Source: Allobosea lupini
GTDB taxonomy: Bacteria > Pseudomonadota > Alphaproteobacteria > Rhizobiales > Beijerinckiaceae
Assembly: GCF_900109525.1 (NCBI RefSeq)
Contig: NZ_FOAN01000001.1
Span: 186,001 to 250,000, forward strand
Reading direction: 5' to 3'
DNA: 64,000 bases
Below are positions 46,567 to 55,246 of this stretch, piece by piece. How positions within the stretch are numbered: position 1 is the stretch's first letter; each line of letters opens with the position of its first letter. A program made the translations under genes and the position numbers. The notes under the pieces were generated by a model. That model did not search any database. It was not told the origin of the DNA and saw nothing but the letters and a program-made list of their open reading frames with translations.

Positions 46567-47400
46567 TCAGCCCTTCAGTGGCACCCAGATTTCGACGATG
46601 CCGTTGCCGCTGGCGCCGTCGAAGCGCTGGTCCATGCGTTCGAGTGTCACGCCCATCGCCGGCTCCCGGCCCGATTTCGGCAGCCAGTCGCGCCAGATCG
46701 CCTCATAGGTCTGCTTGATGCCGGTGATGTGGCCGCTGTGCTCGAACACGGCACAGAGTTGCTCCGGCACGCTCAGCCGGGCGAACTCGTCGGGCAGGTC
46801 GCTGAAGGACGAGACCTCCGCGCCGGCAATGTAATCGAAGGCGCCGACATCGTCGCAGTTATAGCTCGCGCCATAGGCGACATAGCCCTTCTGGCCGGGG
46901 ATATGGCCGAAATGCGGGGCGATTCTCTGCCAGAGCAGCGGAATGCCTTGCGTGTTGTCGACCGAGAAATGACCGTTGAAGCCGGCGATCAGCAAGGGGG
47001 TACCGGTGACGATACGCGGCTCGGCGAGGGGAGTGCGGTTTGCAGCGTGCATGGACAGAGGCTCCACGAGAGCAAGAGATGACAGATCGCGCCTCGATCG
47101 CAGTTCGTCCGGCGTGATGCCGAACTGCTCGCGGAAGGCGCGGGTGAAGGCCTCGTGAGAGCCATAGCCCCAGTCGAGCGCGACCTGGAGGATGTCGGGC
47201 GCCCCATCGGCGAGCTGGCGCGCCGCTTCCGAGAGCCGGCGCTCGCGCACATAGCGCATCACCGAGCGGCCGGTCGCCACGCCGAAGGCGCGGCTCAGAT
47301 GGAAGCGAGAGACGCCGCTGACCTCCGCGATCTCGTCGAGCGAGAGCTCGGAGGCGAAGCGGCTTTCGATGCACCAAAGGGCTTTCTTGATCGGGTCCAT
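46567..47400 (-). CDS. AraC-family regulator with GyrI-like effector domain
   Basis: A 277-residue regulator. The N-terminal AraC/XylS DNA-binding domain (about 1-105) has two helix-turn-helix units (LSLDEIAEVSGVSRFHLSRA and ALDWGYGSHEAFTRAFRE). The C-terminal part (about 120-277) is a GyrI-like small-molecule-binding domain ending in EIWVPLKG, as in Rob/SoxS-associated and BmrR-like regulators. The gene stops 1 bp from convergent DUF502. Its target is not evident; no obvious transporter is adjacent. Confidence 0.9.
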   Translation of the reverse strand: MDPIKKALWCIESRFASELSLDEIAEVSGVSRFHLSRAFGVATGRSVMRYVRERRLSEAARQLADGAPDILQVALDWGYGSHEAFTRAFREQFGITPDELRSRRDLSSLALVEPLSMHAANRTPLAEPRIVTGTPLLIAGFNGHFSVDNTQGIPLLWQRIAPHFGHIPGQKGYVAYGASYNCDDVGAFDYIAGAEVSSFSDLPDEFARLSVPEQLCAVFEHSGHITGIKQTYEAIWRDWLPKSGREPAMGVTLERMDQRFDGASGNGIVEIWVPLKG

Positions 47401-47474
47401 GGCTCACTCACGAAACGCCGGCACCATGGCGGAGGCGAAGCGCGTCTGCTTGATCAGGATTGCTGTCGCTCTTT

Positions 47475-48365
47475 CTAGCGCGCAGCCTTGGCGACATCGA
47501 GGAAGGCCCGCAGCGCCGGCGGCACGGCGCGGTGGCCGGGATAGTAGATCGCGACCCGCTCTGGGGCGGGCGTCCACGCTGCCAGAACCCGGCGAAGGCG
47601 ACCCTCGGCCAGCGCCGCCTCGGCCGCCGGGCTGGCGACATAGGCGATGCCGAGGCCCGTGATCGCGGCATCCACCATCAGTTCCTCGTCGTCGAGGATG
47701 ACCGGGCCGGCTGCCTCGATCGTCAGCGCCTGTCCGGCCCACTCGAACTCCCAGCGATAGAGCTTTCCGTTCGGCACGCGGTGGCCGATGCAGCGGTGTC
47801 GCGTGAGCTCGTCGGGTGTACCGGGCTCGCCGAAGCGTTCGAGATAGGCCGGCGACGCGACGCAGATGAAGCTGACTTTCGCACCGAATGGCACGGCGAT
47901 CATGTCCTTCGGGATCGAGTCGACGAGGCGGACCCCGGCATCGAAACCGCCCGCGACGATGTCGATCAGCTTCCCCTCGACGACGAGGTCGACGACCACG
48001 TCGGGAAAGCGTTCGGACATCGCCGGCAGGATGTTGCGCAGGAGGATGGTTGCCCCCAGCCGCGGCGCATTGATCCGGACGGTGCCTGCGACATTGCCGC
48101 GGAAGGGGGCAACGCTGTCGAGCGCCTCGTCCAGGGTGGCGAGCGCCGGCTGAAGGCGGCCGAGCAATTCGAAGCCGGCTTCCGTCGGCGAGACGCTGCG
48201 TGTCGTGCGGTTGAGCAGGCGCACACCCATACGCTCCTCCAGCGCCCGCATCGCATGGCTCAAGGTGGAGGGCGCCGTGCCGAGCTCGTTTGCCGCGCGC
48301 CGGAAGCTGCGACGGGTCGCGACAGTGACGAAGGCGGTCAGGTCGTTCAGCGAAGGGCGAGTCAT
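47475..48365 (-). CDS. LysR-family transcriptional regulator
   Basis: A 296-residue LysR regulator. The winged-helix domain at about 1-62 reads LNDLTAFVTVATRRSFRRAA and APSTLSHAMRALEERMG; the effector domain follows from about 85 (GTVRINAPRLGATILLRNIL). ATG 48365 was chosen over TTG 48401. It is divergent from a Rid-family gene across 132 bp, so that gene is its likely target. The sequence type (AlsR/DmlR-like, with ERFPDVVVDLVVEGKLIDIV) is common and does not name a ligand. Confidence 0.92.
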   Translation of the reverse strand: MTRPSLNDLTAFVTVATRRSFRRAANELGTAPSTLSHAMRALEERMGVRLLNRTTRSVSPTEAGFELLGRLQPALATLDEALDSVAPFRGNVAGTVRINAPRLGATILLRNILPAMSERFPDVVVDLVVEGKLIDIVAGGFDAGVRLVDSIPKDMIAVPFGAKVSFICVASPAYLERFGEPGTPDELTRHRCIGHRVPNGKLYRWEFEWAGQALTIEAAGPVILDDEELMVDAAITGLGIAYVASPAAEAALAEGRLRRVLAAWTPAPERVAIYYPGHRAVPPALRAFLDVAKAAR

Positions 48366-48497
48366 TGCTGGTGATTTTGCATCAGCCTGTACCAACTTCA
48401 ACGGCTAATCCGAACAATAGTCGCCCGCTATCTCCTGTCGACTAAAGCGAACCACGCGGAGAGGCCGCTGCGTTCGCAGTCCATGAAAGGAACCGAC

Positions 48498-48917
48498 ATG
48501 ACCAAACGCGACGCGATTTTTCCTGCCGACCGGCACGCCCTCTACGACGTCCATCAATATTCGGCCGCGATCCGGCATGGCGACCTGCTCTTCATCTCGG
48601 GGCAGGTCGGCAGCCGCGAGGATGGTTCGCCCGAACCCGTGTTCGAGGACCAGGTCCGGCGCGCCTTCGCCAATCTACGCGCCGTGCTGGCGGCGGCGGG
48701 GGCGAGTTTCGATGACGTCATCGACGTCATCTCGTTCCACACCGATCCGCAGACGCAATTCGAGAAGATGATGGCGATCCGCGCCGAAGAGATCGGCGAA
48801 CCGCCCTATCCGACCTGGACCGCCGTCGGCGTGACCTGGCTCGCCGGCTTCGATTTCGAGCTCAAGGTCGTGGCGCGGATTCCGTCCAAGGCCGCCGACA
48901 GCGCTTCGGTCGCGTAG
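48498..48917 (+). CDS. Rid-family (YjgF/YER057c/UK114) protein without the canonical arginine
   Basis: A 139-residue Rid-fold protein; the N-terminal half has ALYDVHQYSAAIRHGDLLFI, SGQVGSREDG and VRRAFANLRAVLAAAGASFD, all family marks. In RidA the substrate-binding arginine sits in a PARS-type segment; here the matching segment is PTWTAVGVTWL, with no arginine. It therefore probably belongs to a Rid subgroup without imine-deaminase activity. ATG 48498 is preceded by AAAGGAA. Divergent from a LysR gene. Confidence 0.88.
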   Translation: MTKRDAIFPADRHALYDVHQYSAAIRHGDLLFISGQVGSREDGSPEPVFEDQVRRAFANLRAVLAAAGASFDDVIDVISFHTDPQTQFEKMMAIRAEEIGEPPYPTWTAVGVTWLAGFDFELKVVARIPSKAADSASVA

Positions 48918-48929
48918 GCCAAGGCCGAC

Positions 48930-51041
48930 TCAGCCTGCCCGCAGCAAGCGGATCGCGACATCGCGCTCGAACAGATAGAGCAGCGTCCGAATTGCCTGGC
49001 CGCGCGGGGTCTCCAGCTGGGGATCGCGCTCGATCAGCAGGCGGGCATCGTCGCGCGCCGCCGCCAAGAGATCGCCGTCGATCTCCGGCCGGGCGATGCG
49101 CCAGTCGGGCGAACCGGACTGGCGGGTGCCGAGCACCTCGCCTTCGCCGCGCAAGCGCAGGTCTTCCTCTGCGATGCGGAAGCCGTCCTCGCTCTCGCGC
49201 ATGATGGTGAGGCGCGCTTCCGCCACCTGGCCGAGCGGACCCTTGTAGAGCAGCAGGCAGGTCGAGGCAGCGCTGCCTCGGCCGATCCGCCCGCGCAACT
49301 GGTGGAGCTGGGCCAGGCCGAAGCGCTCGGCATGCTCGATCACCATCACCGAGGCATTGGGCACGTCGACGCCGACCTCGATCACCGTGGTCGAAACCAG
49401 CACCCGCGTCTGGCCACGGGAGAAGGCGGCCATGGCGGCATCCTTGTCGCGTCCCGGCATCTGGCCGTGCAGCAGGCCGACCTTGTCGCCAAAGATGGCC
49501 TGCAGCGCCTCGAAGCGTTCCTGCGCCGCGGCGACATCGAGCGTGTCGGATTCCTGCACCAGCGGGCAGACCCAGTAGACCTGCGCACCGGCGTCGAGTG
49601 CGCGCCCGACCGCGCCGACGACTTCGTCATAGCGCTCAAGCGAGATCGCCCGCGTGGTGATCGGCTTCCGGCCGGCCGGTTTCTCCGAGAGGATCGAGAC
49701 GTCCATGTCGCCGAACCAGGTCAGCGCCAGCGTGCGCGGGATCGGCGTCGCTGTCATGACGAGAATGTCGACCGCTTCGCCCTTGGCGCCGAGCAGCAGG
49801 CGCTGGTGCACGCCGAAGCGGTGCTGCTCGTCGACGACGGCGAGCGCAAGGTCGTGAAAGGCAACGCCCTCCTGGAACAGCGCATGGGTGCCGACGACAA
49901 TGTCGATCTCGCCATTCGCCAGGCCTTCCAGCACCTGCCGGCGGCCGGCGCCCTTCTCGCGGCCGGTGAGCAGAGCGAGCTTGAGGCCGGCCTTGTCGGC
50001 GAGAGGCGCCAGGCGCTCGGCATGCTGGCGGGCGAGGATCTCGGTCGGCGCCATCAGCACCGATTGTCTTCTGGCTTCGGCTGCGGCCGCCATCGCCATC
50101 AGCGCGACCACGGTCTTGCCCGAGCCGACATCGCCCTGGAGCAGGCGCAGCATGCGCTCGGGTTTCTCCATGTCGTCATGGATGTCGGCGATCGCCTTGC
50201 GCTGGCCGTCGGTCAGCGTGAAGGGCAGGGCGGTTTCGATGGCGTGGCGCAAGGCGCCGTCGCCGGCGGTGGCGCGGCCGGCCGCCTTCTTCTGCTGGCG
50301 GCGCACCAAAGCGAGCGCGATCTGGCTCGCCAGCAATTCGTCAAAGGCGATGCGCCGGCGGGCGACCGTTTCCCCTGTCGCGGCCTTGAGATCGACCGGG
50401 TGATGCAGAGCGTGGATGGCGTCGCGGAAGGGCACGAAATCGTGCCGTGTCAGGAAGGCCGGATCCTGCCATTCCGGCAGCTCGGGACAGCGCTCGGCCG
50501 CTCCGGCGGCGATGCGGGCCATGACGCGCCCGCCTATGCCTTCGGTGAGCCCGTAGACCGGCTCGACCGAGGGCAGGGTGGCGGCGAGCTTGGGATCGAG
50601 GATGCGGTCGGGATGCACCATCTGACGCATGCCGTCCCAGAGTTCGAGCTTGCCCGAGATGATGCGATAAGCGCCGATCGGCAGGGTCTGCAGGAGATGG
50701 CGGACATCGGCATGGAAGAATACCAGCGTGACGTCGCCGGTTTCGTCCTCGACGATGACGCGATAGGGCGCCTTCGCCTTGGTCGGTGGGGCCGGGCGAT
50801 GCTCGGTCACTTGCGCCGAGAAGGTCGCGACCTCGCCGATCGGCGCCTCGGCGATGCTCTCGCTCGGCCGTCGGTCGATCGCGCCGGTCGGCAGATGGAA
50901 CAGCAAATCGGTGACGCGAGCGGCATGCGTCTCGTCGCCCAGCAGCCGGTCGAGCGCCTTGGCGAGCTTGGGGCCGACGCCGGAGAGGGCTGTGGCCGGT
51001 GCGAAGAGCGGATCGAGGACGGATGGACGCAATGGCTTCAC
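48930..51041 (-). CDS. recG: ATP-dependent DNA helicase RecG
   Basis: RecG remodels stalled replication forks and Holliday junctions. The 703-residue protein has the N-terminal wedge (OB-fold) domain (about 60-180), helicase motifs I (LLQGDVGSGKTVVALMAM), II (DEQHRFGVHQR) and III (MTATPIPRTL), and motif VI region (QLHQLRGRIGRG), with the C-terminal RecG-specific hook. The start is GTG 51041. It is convergent with the Rid gene and divergent from sdhE. With sdhE and mfd it forms a conserved alphaproteobacterial neighbourhood. Confidence 0.96.
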   Translation of the reverse strand: MKPLRPSVLDPLFAPATALSGVGPKLAKALDRLLGDETHAARVTDLLFHLPTGAIDRRPSESIAEAPIGEVATFSAQVTEHRPAPPTKAKAPYRVIVEDETGDVTLVFFHADVRHLLQTLPIGAYRIISGKLELWDGMRQMVHPDRILDPKLAATLPSVEPVYGLTEGIGGRVMARIAAGAAERCPELPEWQDPAFLTRHDFVPFRDAIHALHHPVDLKAATGETVARRRIAFDELLASQIALALVRRQQKKAAGRATAGDGALRHAIETALPFTLTDGQRKAIADIHDDMEKPERMLRLLQGDVGSGKTVVALMAMAAAAEARRQSVLMAPTEILARQHAERLAPLADKAGLKLALLTGREKGAGRRQVLEGLANGEIDIVVGTHALFQEGVAFHDLALAVVDEQHRFGVHQRLLLGAKGEAVDILVMTATPIPRTLALTWFGDMDVSILSEKPAGRKPITTRAISLERYDEVVGAVGRALDAGAQVYWVCPLVQESDTLDVAAAQERFEALQAIFGDKVGLLHGQMPGRDKDAAMAAFSRGQTRVLVSTTVIEVGVDVPNASVMVIEHAERFGLAQLHQLRGRIGRGSAASTCLLLYKGPLGQVAEARLTIMRESEDGFRIAEEDLRLRGEGEVLGTRQSGSPDWRIARPEIDGDLLAAARDDARLLIERDPQLETPRGQAIRTLLYLFERDVAIRLLRAG

Positions 51042-51167
51042 GGCATGTCAGGAGTGCGAGCCCGGCGGCATTCCTGCCGCTGACTTCGCGAGATGGCATC
51101 GCTATATAGCTCGCGACGGCAGGCTCCGCGACGGGGCCGGCCCTATTTCCATTTCGCGAGGCCGAAG

Positions 51168-51464
51168 ATGAGTGGCTCGACCCGTAGCAGCGCCGATCTC
51201 GACCCGCGACGGCGCAAGATCCTGTTCCGCGCCTGGCATCGCGGCATGCGCGAAATGGACCTGATCATGGGCCGCTTCGCCGATGCGCAGATCGGCAATC
51301 TGACCGATGCGGAGCTCGACGAATTCGAGCGGCTGATCGAAGTACTCGACCGCGACCTTTTGAGCTGGGTGACAGGGGAGGCACAGGTGCCGGAGAACTA
51401 CGATACCGACGTCTTCCGGCGGCTGAAGGCCTTCCACCAGCACGACAAGCCGATCCATGTGTGA
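51168..51464 (+). CDS. sdhE: FAD assembly factor SdhE (succinate dehydrogenase assembly factor 2)
   Basis: A 98-residue helical protein that promotes covalent attachment of FAD to succinate dehydrogenase SdhA. The diagnostic RGMREMD is at 26-31, followed by LIMGRFADAQI and the C-terminal helix ELDEFERLIEVLDRDLLSWV. The length fits the family. ATG 51168 was chosen because the extension upstream is Arg-rich and covers the recG promoter region. The gene is followed by an R2 repeat and mfd. Confidence 0.92.
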   Translation: MSGSTRSSADLDPRRRKILFRAWHRGMREMDLIMGRFADAQIGNLTDAELDEFERLIEVLDRDLLSWVTGEAQVPENYDTDVFRRLKAFHQHDKPIHV

Positions 51465-51470
51465 ACCGCC

Positions 51471-51552
51471 GTCATGGTCGGGCTTGACCCGACCATCTCG
51501 GAAACCATTGGGCTCTGGTCCTGAGATTCTCGGGACAAGCCCGAGAATGACG
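51471..51552. repeat. Double-hairpin intergenic repeat, family R2, copy upstream of mfd
   Basis: Two perfect 9-bp inverted repeats with 5-base loops: ATGGTCGGG/CCCGACCAT (51474-51496) and ATTCTCGGG/CCCGAGAAT (51526-51548), bounded by GTCAT and ATGAC. The same architecture recurs after mfd. Confidence 0.85.
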
Positions 51553-51569
51553 CCTGAGAAAACTGCCCG

Positions 51570-54500
51570 ATGAGCATTCCGCCTCCTACCCAGATCGCCA
51601 AGCCGCAGCTCGAGCGCGTCCTCGATGCGCTGAACCGCGGCGACAAGCCGACGCTCTCCGGCGTGCCCGATGGTTTCGACGCCGTCGTGCTCGCCGATCT
51701 GACGCGGGCCCGGGCGAAGAAATCGGAAGGGCCGGCGCTGATCGTCTTCATCGCCCGCGACGGTCAGCGCCTGCAGGTTCTGGAGAATGCGCTGCAGTTC
51801 GTCGCGCCCGATCTCGAGGTGATGAGCTTTCCGGCCTGGGACTGCCAGCCCTATGACCGCGTCTCGCCGGCGCCCTCGATCGTGGCGCACCGGATGACGA
51901 CGCTGTCGCGCCTCGCCAGGACCAAGTCCGGCGATCGGCCGCGCCTGCTGCTGACCACCGTCAACGCCGCGCTCCAGCGCGTGCCGGCCTTCGGCAAGGT
52001 CGCCTCCGAGAGCTTCTCGGCAGCGCCGGGCAACATGGTCGATACGGAGGAACTGGCGCGCTGGCTCGACGTCAACGGCTACCTGCGGACCTCGACGGTG
52101 CGCGAGACCGGCGAGTTCGCCGTGCGCGGCGGCATCGTCGACCTCTTCCCGCCGGGCATGCCGGCGCCGATCCGGCTCGACTTCTTCGGCGACACGCTGG
52201 AATCGATCCGGACCTTCGATCCGGAGACGCAGCGCACCACCGGGCAATTGCGCGGGCTCGACCTCGTGCCGATGTCCGAGGCACAGATGACGAGCGACTC
52301 GATCCGTCGCTTTCGCCAATCCTATATCGCGACCTTCGGCACGCCCGGCCGCGACGACACGCTCTATGAGGCGGTGAGCGAAGGCAGGCGTCCGGCCGGT
52401 CTCGAGCACTGGCTGCCGCTGCTGGCCGAGAAGCTCGACACGCTCTTCACCTATCTGCCCGATGTCCCGATCGTCCTCGACCATCACGCCGATGATGCGG
52501 TGGCCGAGCGCATCAGCCTCATCAAGGACTATTACGAGGCCCGCAAGAGCGCGCTCGATCAGCCGTCGCCGGGCTCGATACCCTATAAGCCGCTGCCGCC
52601 GGAGGCGCTCTATCTCTCGCCGGCCGATTGGCGCGGCATCATCGGCGAGGCCGGTGTCGCCTCGCTGACGCCGTTCCAGCTGCCGGAGAGCGAAGGCAAG
52701 CTCGTCGTCGATCTCGGCGGCAAGCAGGGGCGCAACTTCGCGGCGGAACGCGCCGACAATTCCGGCAGCGTCTTCGACGCGGCCGTCGCGCATGTGAAGG
52801 CCCTGGAGGCAGACGGGCGACGCGTCATCCTCGCCGCCTGGTCGGAGGGCTCGCGCGAGCGCCTCGCCCATGTGCTGGCAGATCACGGCCTGAAGGCCGT
52901 GCAGATGACCGGTAGCCTGCGGGCGGCCTTCGACCTCAAGCCCGGCACCACCGCGCTCGCCGTCTGGGGGTTCGAGACCGGCTTCGAGGCCGGCAGGCTC
53001 GCCGTCATCGGCGAACAGGACATCCTGGGCGACCGGCTGGTACGGCCGCGCAAGAAGACGCGCCGGCCGCAGGACTTCATCAACGAGCTGTCCTCGCTGA
53101 CACCCGGCGACATCGTCGTCCATGTCGATCACGGCATCGGCCGCTTCGTCGGCCTGCAGACGATCACGGCGGCCGGCGCGCCGCATGACTGCCTCGAAAT
53201 CCACTACGCCGGCGACGCCAAGCTGTTCCTGCCGGCCGAGAATATCGAGCTGCTCTCGCGCTACGGCTCGGAGGACACCGAGGTTGTGCTCGATCGGCTC
53301 GGTGGCGGCGGCTGGCAGGCGCGCAAGGCCAAGCTGAAGCAGCGCATCCGCGAGATGGCTGGCAAGCTGATCCAGATCGCGGCTGCCCGCGCGCTCAAGG
53401 AAGCGCCCCGCCTGATCCCGCAGGACGGGCTCTACGACGAGTTCTGCGCCCGCTTCCCTTATGAGGAGACCGAGGACCAGCAGAACACGATCGATGCCGT
53501 GCTCGAGGATCTCGCGGCTGGCCGTCCGATGGACCGGCTGGTCTGCGGCGATGTCGGTTTCGGCAAGACCGAGGTGGCGTTGCGCGCCGCCTTCACCGCC
53601 GCGCTCGCCGGCAAGCAGGTCGCGGTCGTGGTGCCGACGACGCTGCTGGCGTGCCAGCACTACCGCAATTTCGCCGAGCGCTTCGCCGGCCTGCCGGTCA
53701 AGGTCGGCCAGGCCTCGCGCTTCGTCTCGGCGCCCGATCTGAAGGCGGTCAAGCAGGGTATTGCCGACGGGACAATGGACATCACCGTCGGCACACATGC
53801 GCTGCTTGGCAAGGGCATCGACTTCAAGGATCTCGGCCTCGTCATCGTCGACGAGGAGCAGCATTTCGGCGTCGCCCATAAGGAGCGACTGAAGGAAATG
53901 CGCGCCGAGGTCCACATGCTGACGCTGACGGCGACGCCGATCCCGCGCACGCTCCAGCTCGCCATGACCGGCGTGCGCGAGCTCTCGATCATCGCGACGC
54001 CGCCGGTCGACCGCCTGGCGGTGCGCACCTTCGTCACACCCTTCGATCCGCTGATCGTGCGCGAGGCGCTGCTGCGCGAGCGCTATCGCGGCGGGCGGTC
54101 CTTCTATGTAGTGCCGCGCATCGAGGACATCGCCGAGGTCAAGGACTTCCTCGACAAGCAGGTGCCGGAGTGCAAGGTCGGCATTGCCCATGGCCAGATG
54201 GCGGCTGGCACGCTGGAAGACGTGATGACGGCCTTTTATGAGGGCCAGTACGACATCCTGCTCTCGACCACGATCGTCGAATCCGGGCTCGACATTCCCA
54301 CCGCAAACACCCTGATCATCCATCGCGCCGACATGTTCGGCCTGGCGCAGCTCTATCAGCTCAGGGGGCGCGTCGGCCGCTCGAAGGTGCGCGCCTATGC
54401 GCTCTTCACCGTGCCGGCCAACCGCAAGCTGACCGAGCAGGCCGATCGGCGTCTGAAAGTTCTGCAATCGCTCGATACGCTGGGCGCCGGCTTCCAGCTC

Positions 54501-55118
54501 GCCAGCCACGACCTCGACATCCGCGGCGCCGGCAACCTGCTCGGCGACGAGCAGTCCGGCCATATCAAGGAGGTCGGCTACGAGCTTTACCAGCAGATGC
54601 TGGAGGAGGCGGTGGCGGCGCTCAAGGCTGGCGTCGAGATCGAAAGCGATGCGCAGTGGTCGCCGAGCATCCAGATCGGCGCGCCGGTGATGATCCCCGA
54701 GCACTATATCGGCGATCTGACGCTCAGGCTGACGCTCTACAAGCGCCTCTCGACGATGGACGACGACGGCGACCTGCAGTCGTTCGGCGCCGAGCTGATC
54801 GACCGCTTCGGCCCGCTGCCGGAGGAGGTCAACCAGCTGCTGGAGATCGTCGCGATCAAGGCGCTCTGCAAGCGCGCCAATGTCGAGAAGGTCGAGGCCG
54901 GGCCGAAGGGCATCATCGTCGCCTTCCGCGACAACGAGTTCGCCAATCCGGAGGGGCTCGTCTCGTATGTCGCGAAGATCGGGACGCTGGCCAAGGTTCG
55001 CCCCGACATGCGCGTCGTCTTCATCGACGATTTCGAGACGGCCGAGCAACGCCTGACCGGCACGCGCCGGCTGCTGACCGATCTCGCGCGCATCGCCGAG
55101 CGGAAGAAGGCGGCGTAG
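51570..55118 (+). CDS. mfd: Transcription-repair coupling factor Mfd
   Basis: Mfd removes RNA polymerase stalled at lesions and recruits UvrA. The 1182-residue protein has the UvrB-like N-terminal module (about 30-350), the RNA-polymerase-interaction domain (about 510-580: LTPGDIVVHVDHGIGRFVGL), the RecG-like translocase core with Walker A in GDVGFGKTEVALRA, the DEAH-type box as DEEQHFG, TATPIPRTLQLA and QLRGRVGRSKVRAYA, and the C-terminal TRCF domain. The length is normal for the family. R2 repeats flank the gene on both sides. Confidence 0.97.
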   Translation: MSIPPPTQIAKPQLERVLDALNRGDKPTLSGVPDGFDAVVLADLTRARAKKSEGPALIVFIARDGQRLQVLENALQFVAPDLEVMSFPAWDCQPYDRVSPAPSIVAHRMTTLSRLARTKSGDRPRLLLTTVNAALQRVPAFGKVASESFSAAPGNMVDTEELARWLDVNGYLRTSTVRETGEFAVRGGIVDLFPPGMPAPIRLDFFGDTLESIRTFDPETQRTTGQLRGLDLVPMSEAQMTSDSIRRFRQSYIATFGTPGRDDTLYEAVSEGRRPAGLEHWLPLLAEKLDTLFTYLPDVPIVLDHHADDAVAERISLIKDYYEARKSALDQPSPGSIPYKPLPPEALYLSPADWRGIIGEAGVASLTPFQLPESEGKLVVDLGGKQGRNFAAERADNSGSVFDAAVAHVKALEADGRRVILAAWSEGSRERLAHVLADHGLKAVQMTGSLRAAFDLKPGTTALAVWGFETGFEAGRLAVIGEQDILGDRLVRPRKKTRRPQDFINELSSLTPGDIVVHVDHGIGRFVGLQTITAAGAPHDCLEIHYAGDAKLFLPAENIELLSRYGSEDTEVVLDRLGGGGWQARKAKLKQRIREMAGKLIQIAAARALKEAPRLIPQDGLYDEFCARFPYEETEDQQNTIDAVLEDLAAGRPMDRLVCGDVGFGKTEVALRAAFTAALAGKQVAVVVPTTLLACQHYRNFAERFAGLPVKVGQASRFVSAPDLKAVKQGIADGTMDITVGTHALLGKGIDFKDLGLVIVDEEQHFGVAHKERLKEMRAEVHMLTLTATPIPRTLQLAMTGVRELSIIATPPVDRLAVRTFVTPFDPLIVREALLRERYRGGRSFYVVPRIEDIAEVKDFLDKQVPECKVGIAHGQMAAGTLEDVMTAFYEGQYDILLSTTIVESGLDIPTANTLIIHRADMFGLAQLYQLRGRVGRSKVRAYALFTVPANRKLTEQADRRLKVLQSLDTLGAGFQLASHDLDIRGAGNLLGDEQSGHIKEVGYELYQQMLEEAVAALKAGVEIESDAQWSPSIQIGAPVMIPEHYIGDLTLRLTLYKRLSTMDDDGDLQSFGAELIDRFGPLPEEVNQLLEIVAIKALCKRANVEKVEAGPKGIIVAFRDNEFANPEGLVSYVAKIGTLAKVRPDMRVVFIDDFETAEQRLTGTRRLLTDLARIAERKKAA

Positions 55119-55128
55119 GGCCTCATCC

Positions 55129-55235
55129 GTCATTCTCGGGGAACGCGCAGCGGCGACCCGAGAATCTCATGAAGGGAAGGCGCGGGTTGGAGTCTCCTCC
55201 GGCCTGAGATGCTCGGGTCAAGCCCGAGCATGACG
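55129..55235. repeat. Double-hairpin intergenic repeat, family R2, copy downstream of mfd
   Basis: ATTCTCGGG/CCCGAGAAT (arms 55132-55140 and 55157-55165, loop enlarged to 16 bases) and ATGCTCGGG/CCCGAGCAT (arms 55209-55217 and 55223-55231, 5-base loop). Begins GTCATTCTCGGG and ends GCATGAC, like the copy upstream of mfd. Confidence 0.85.
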
Positions 55236-55246
55236 GCCTTCTGGCT

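Noticed and set aside
51102..55133. A 1343-codon open frame antisense to mfd
   Set aside because: It is the GC-rich mirror of mfd; its composition is Arg/Ala/Asp-rich without any recognisable domain, and mfd matches its family over the full length.
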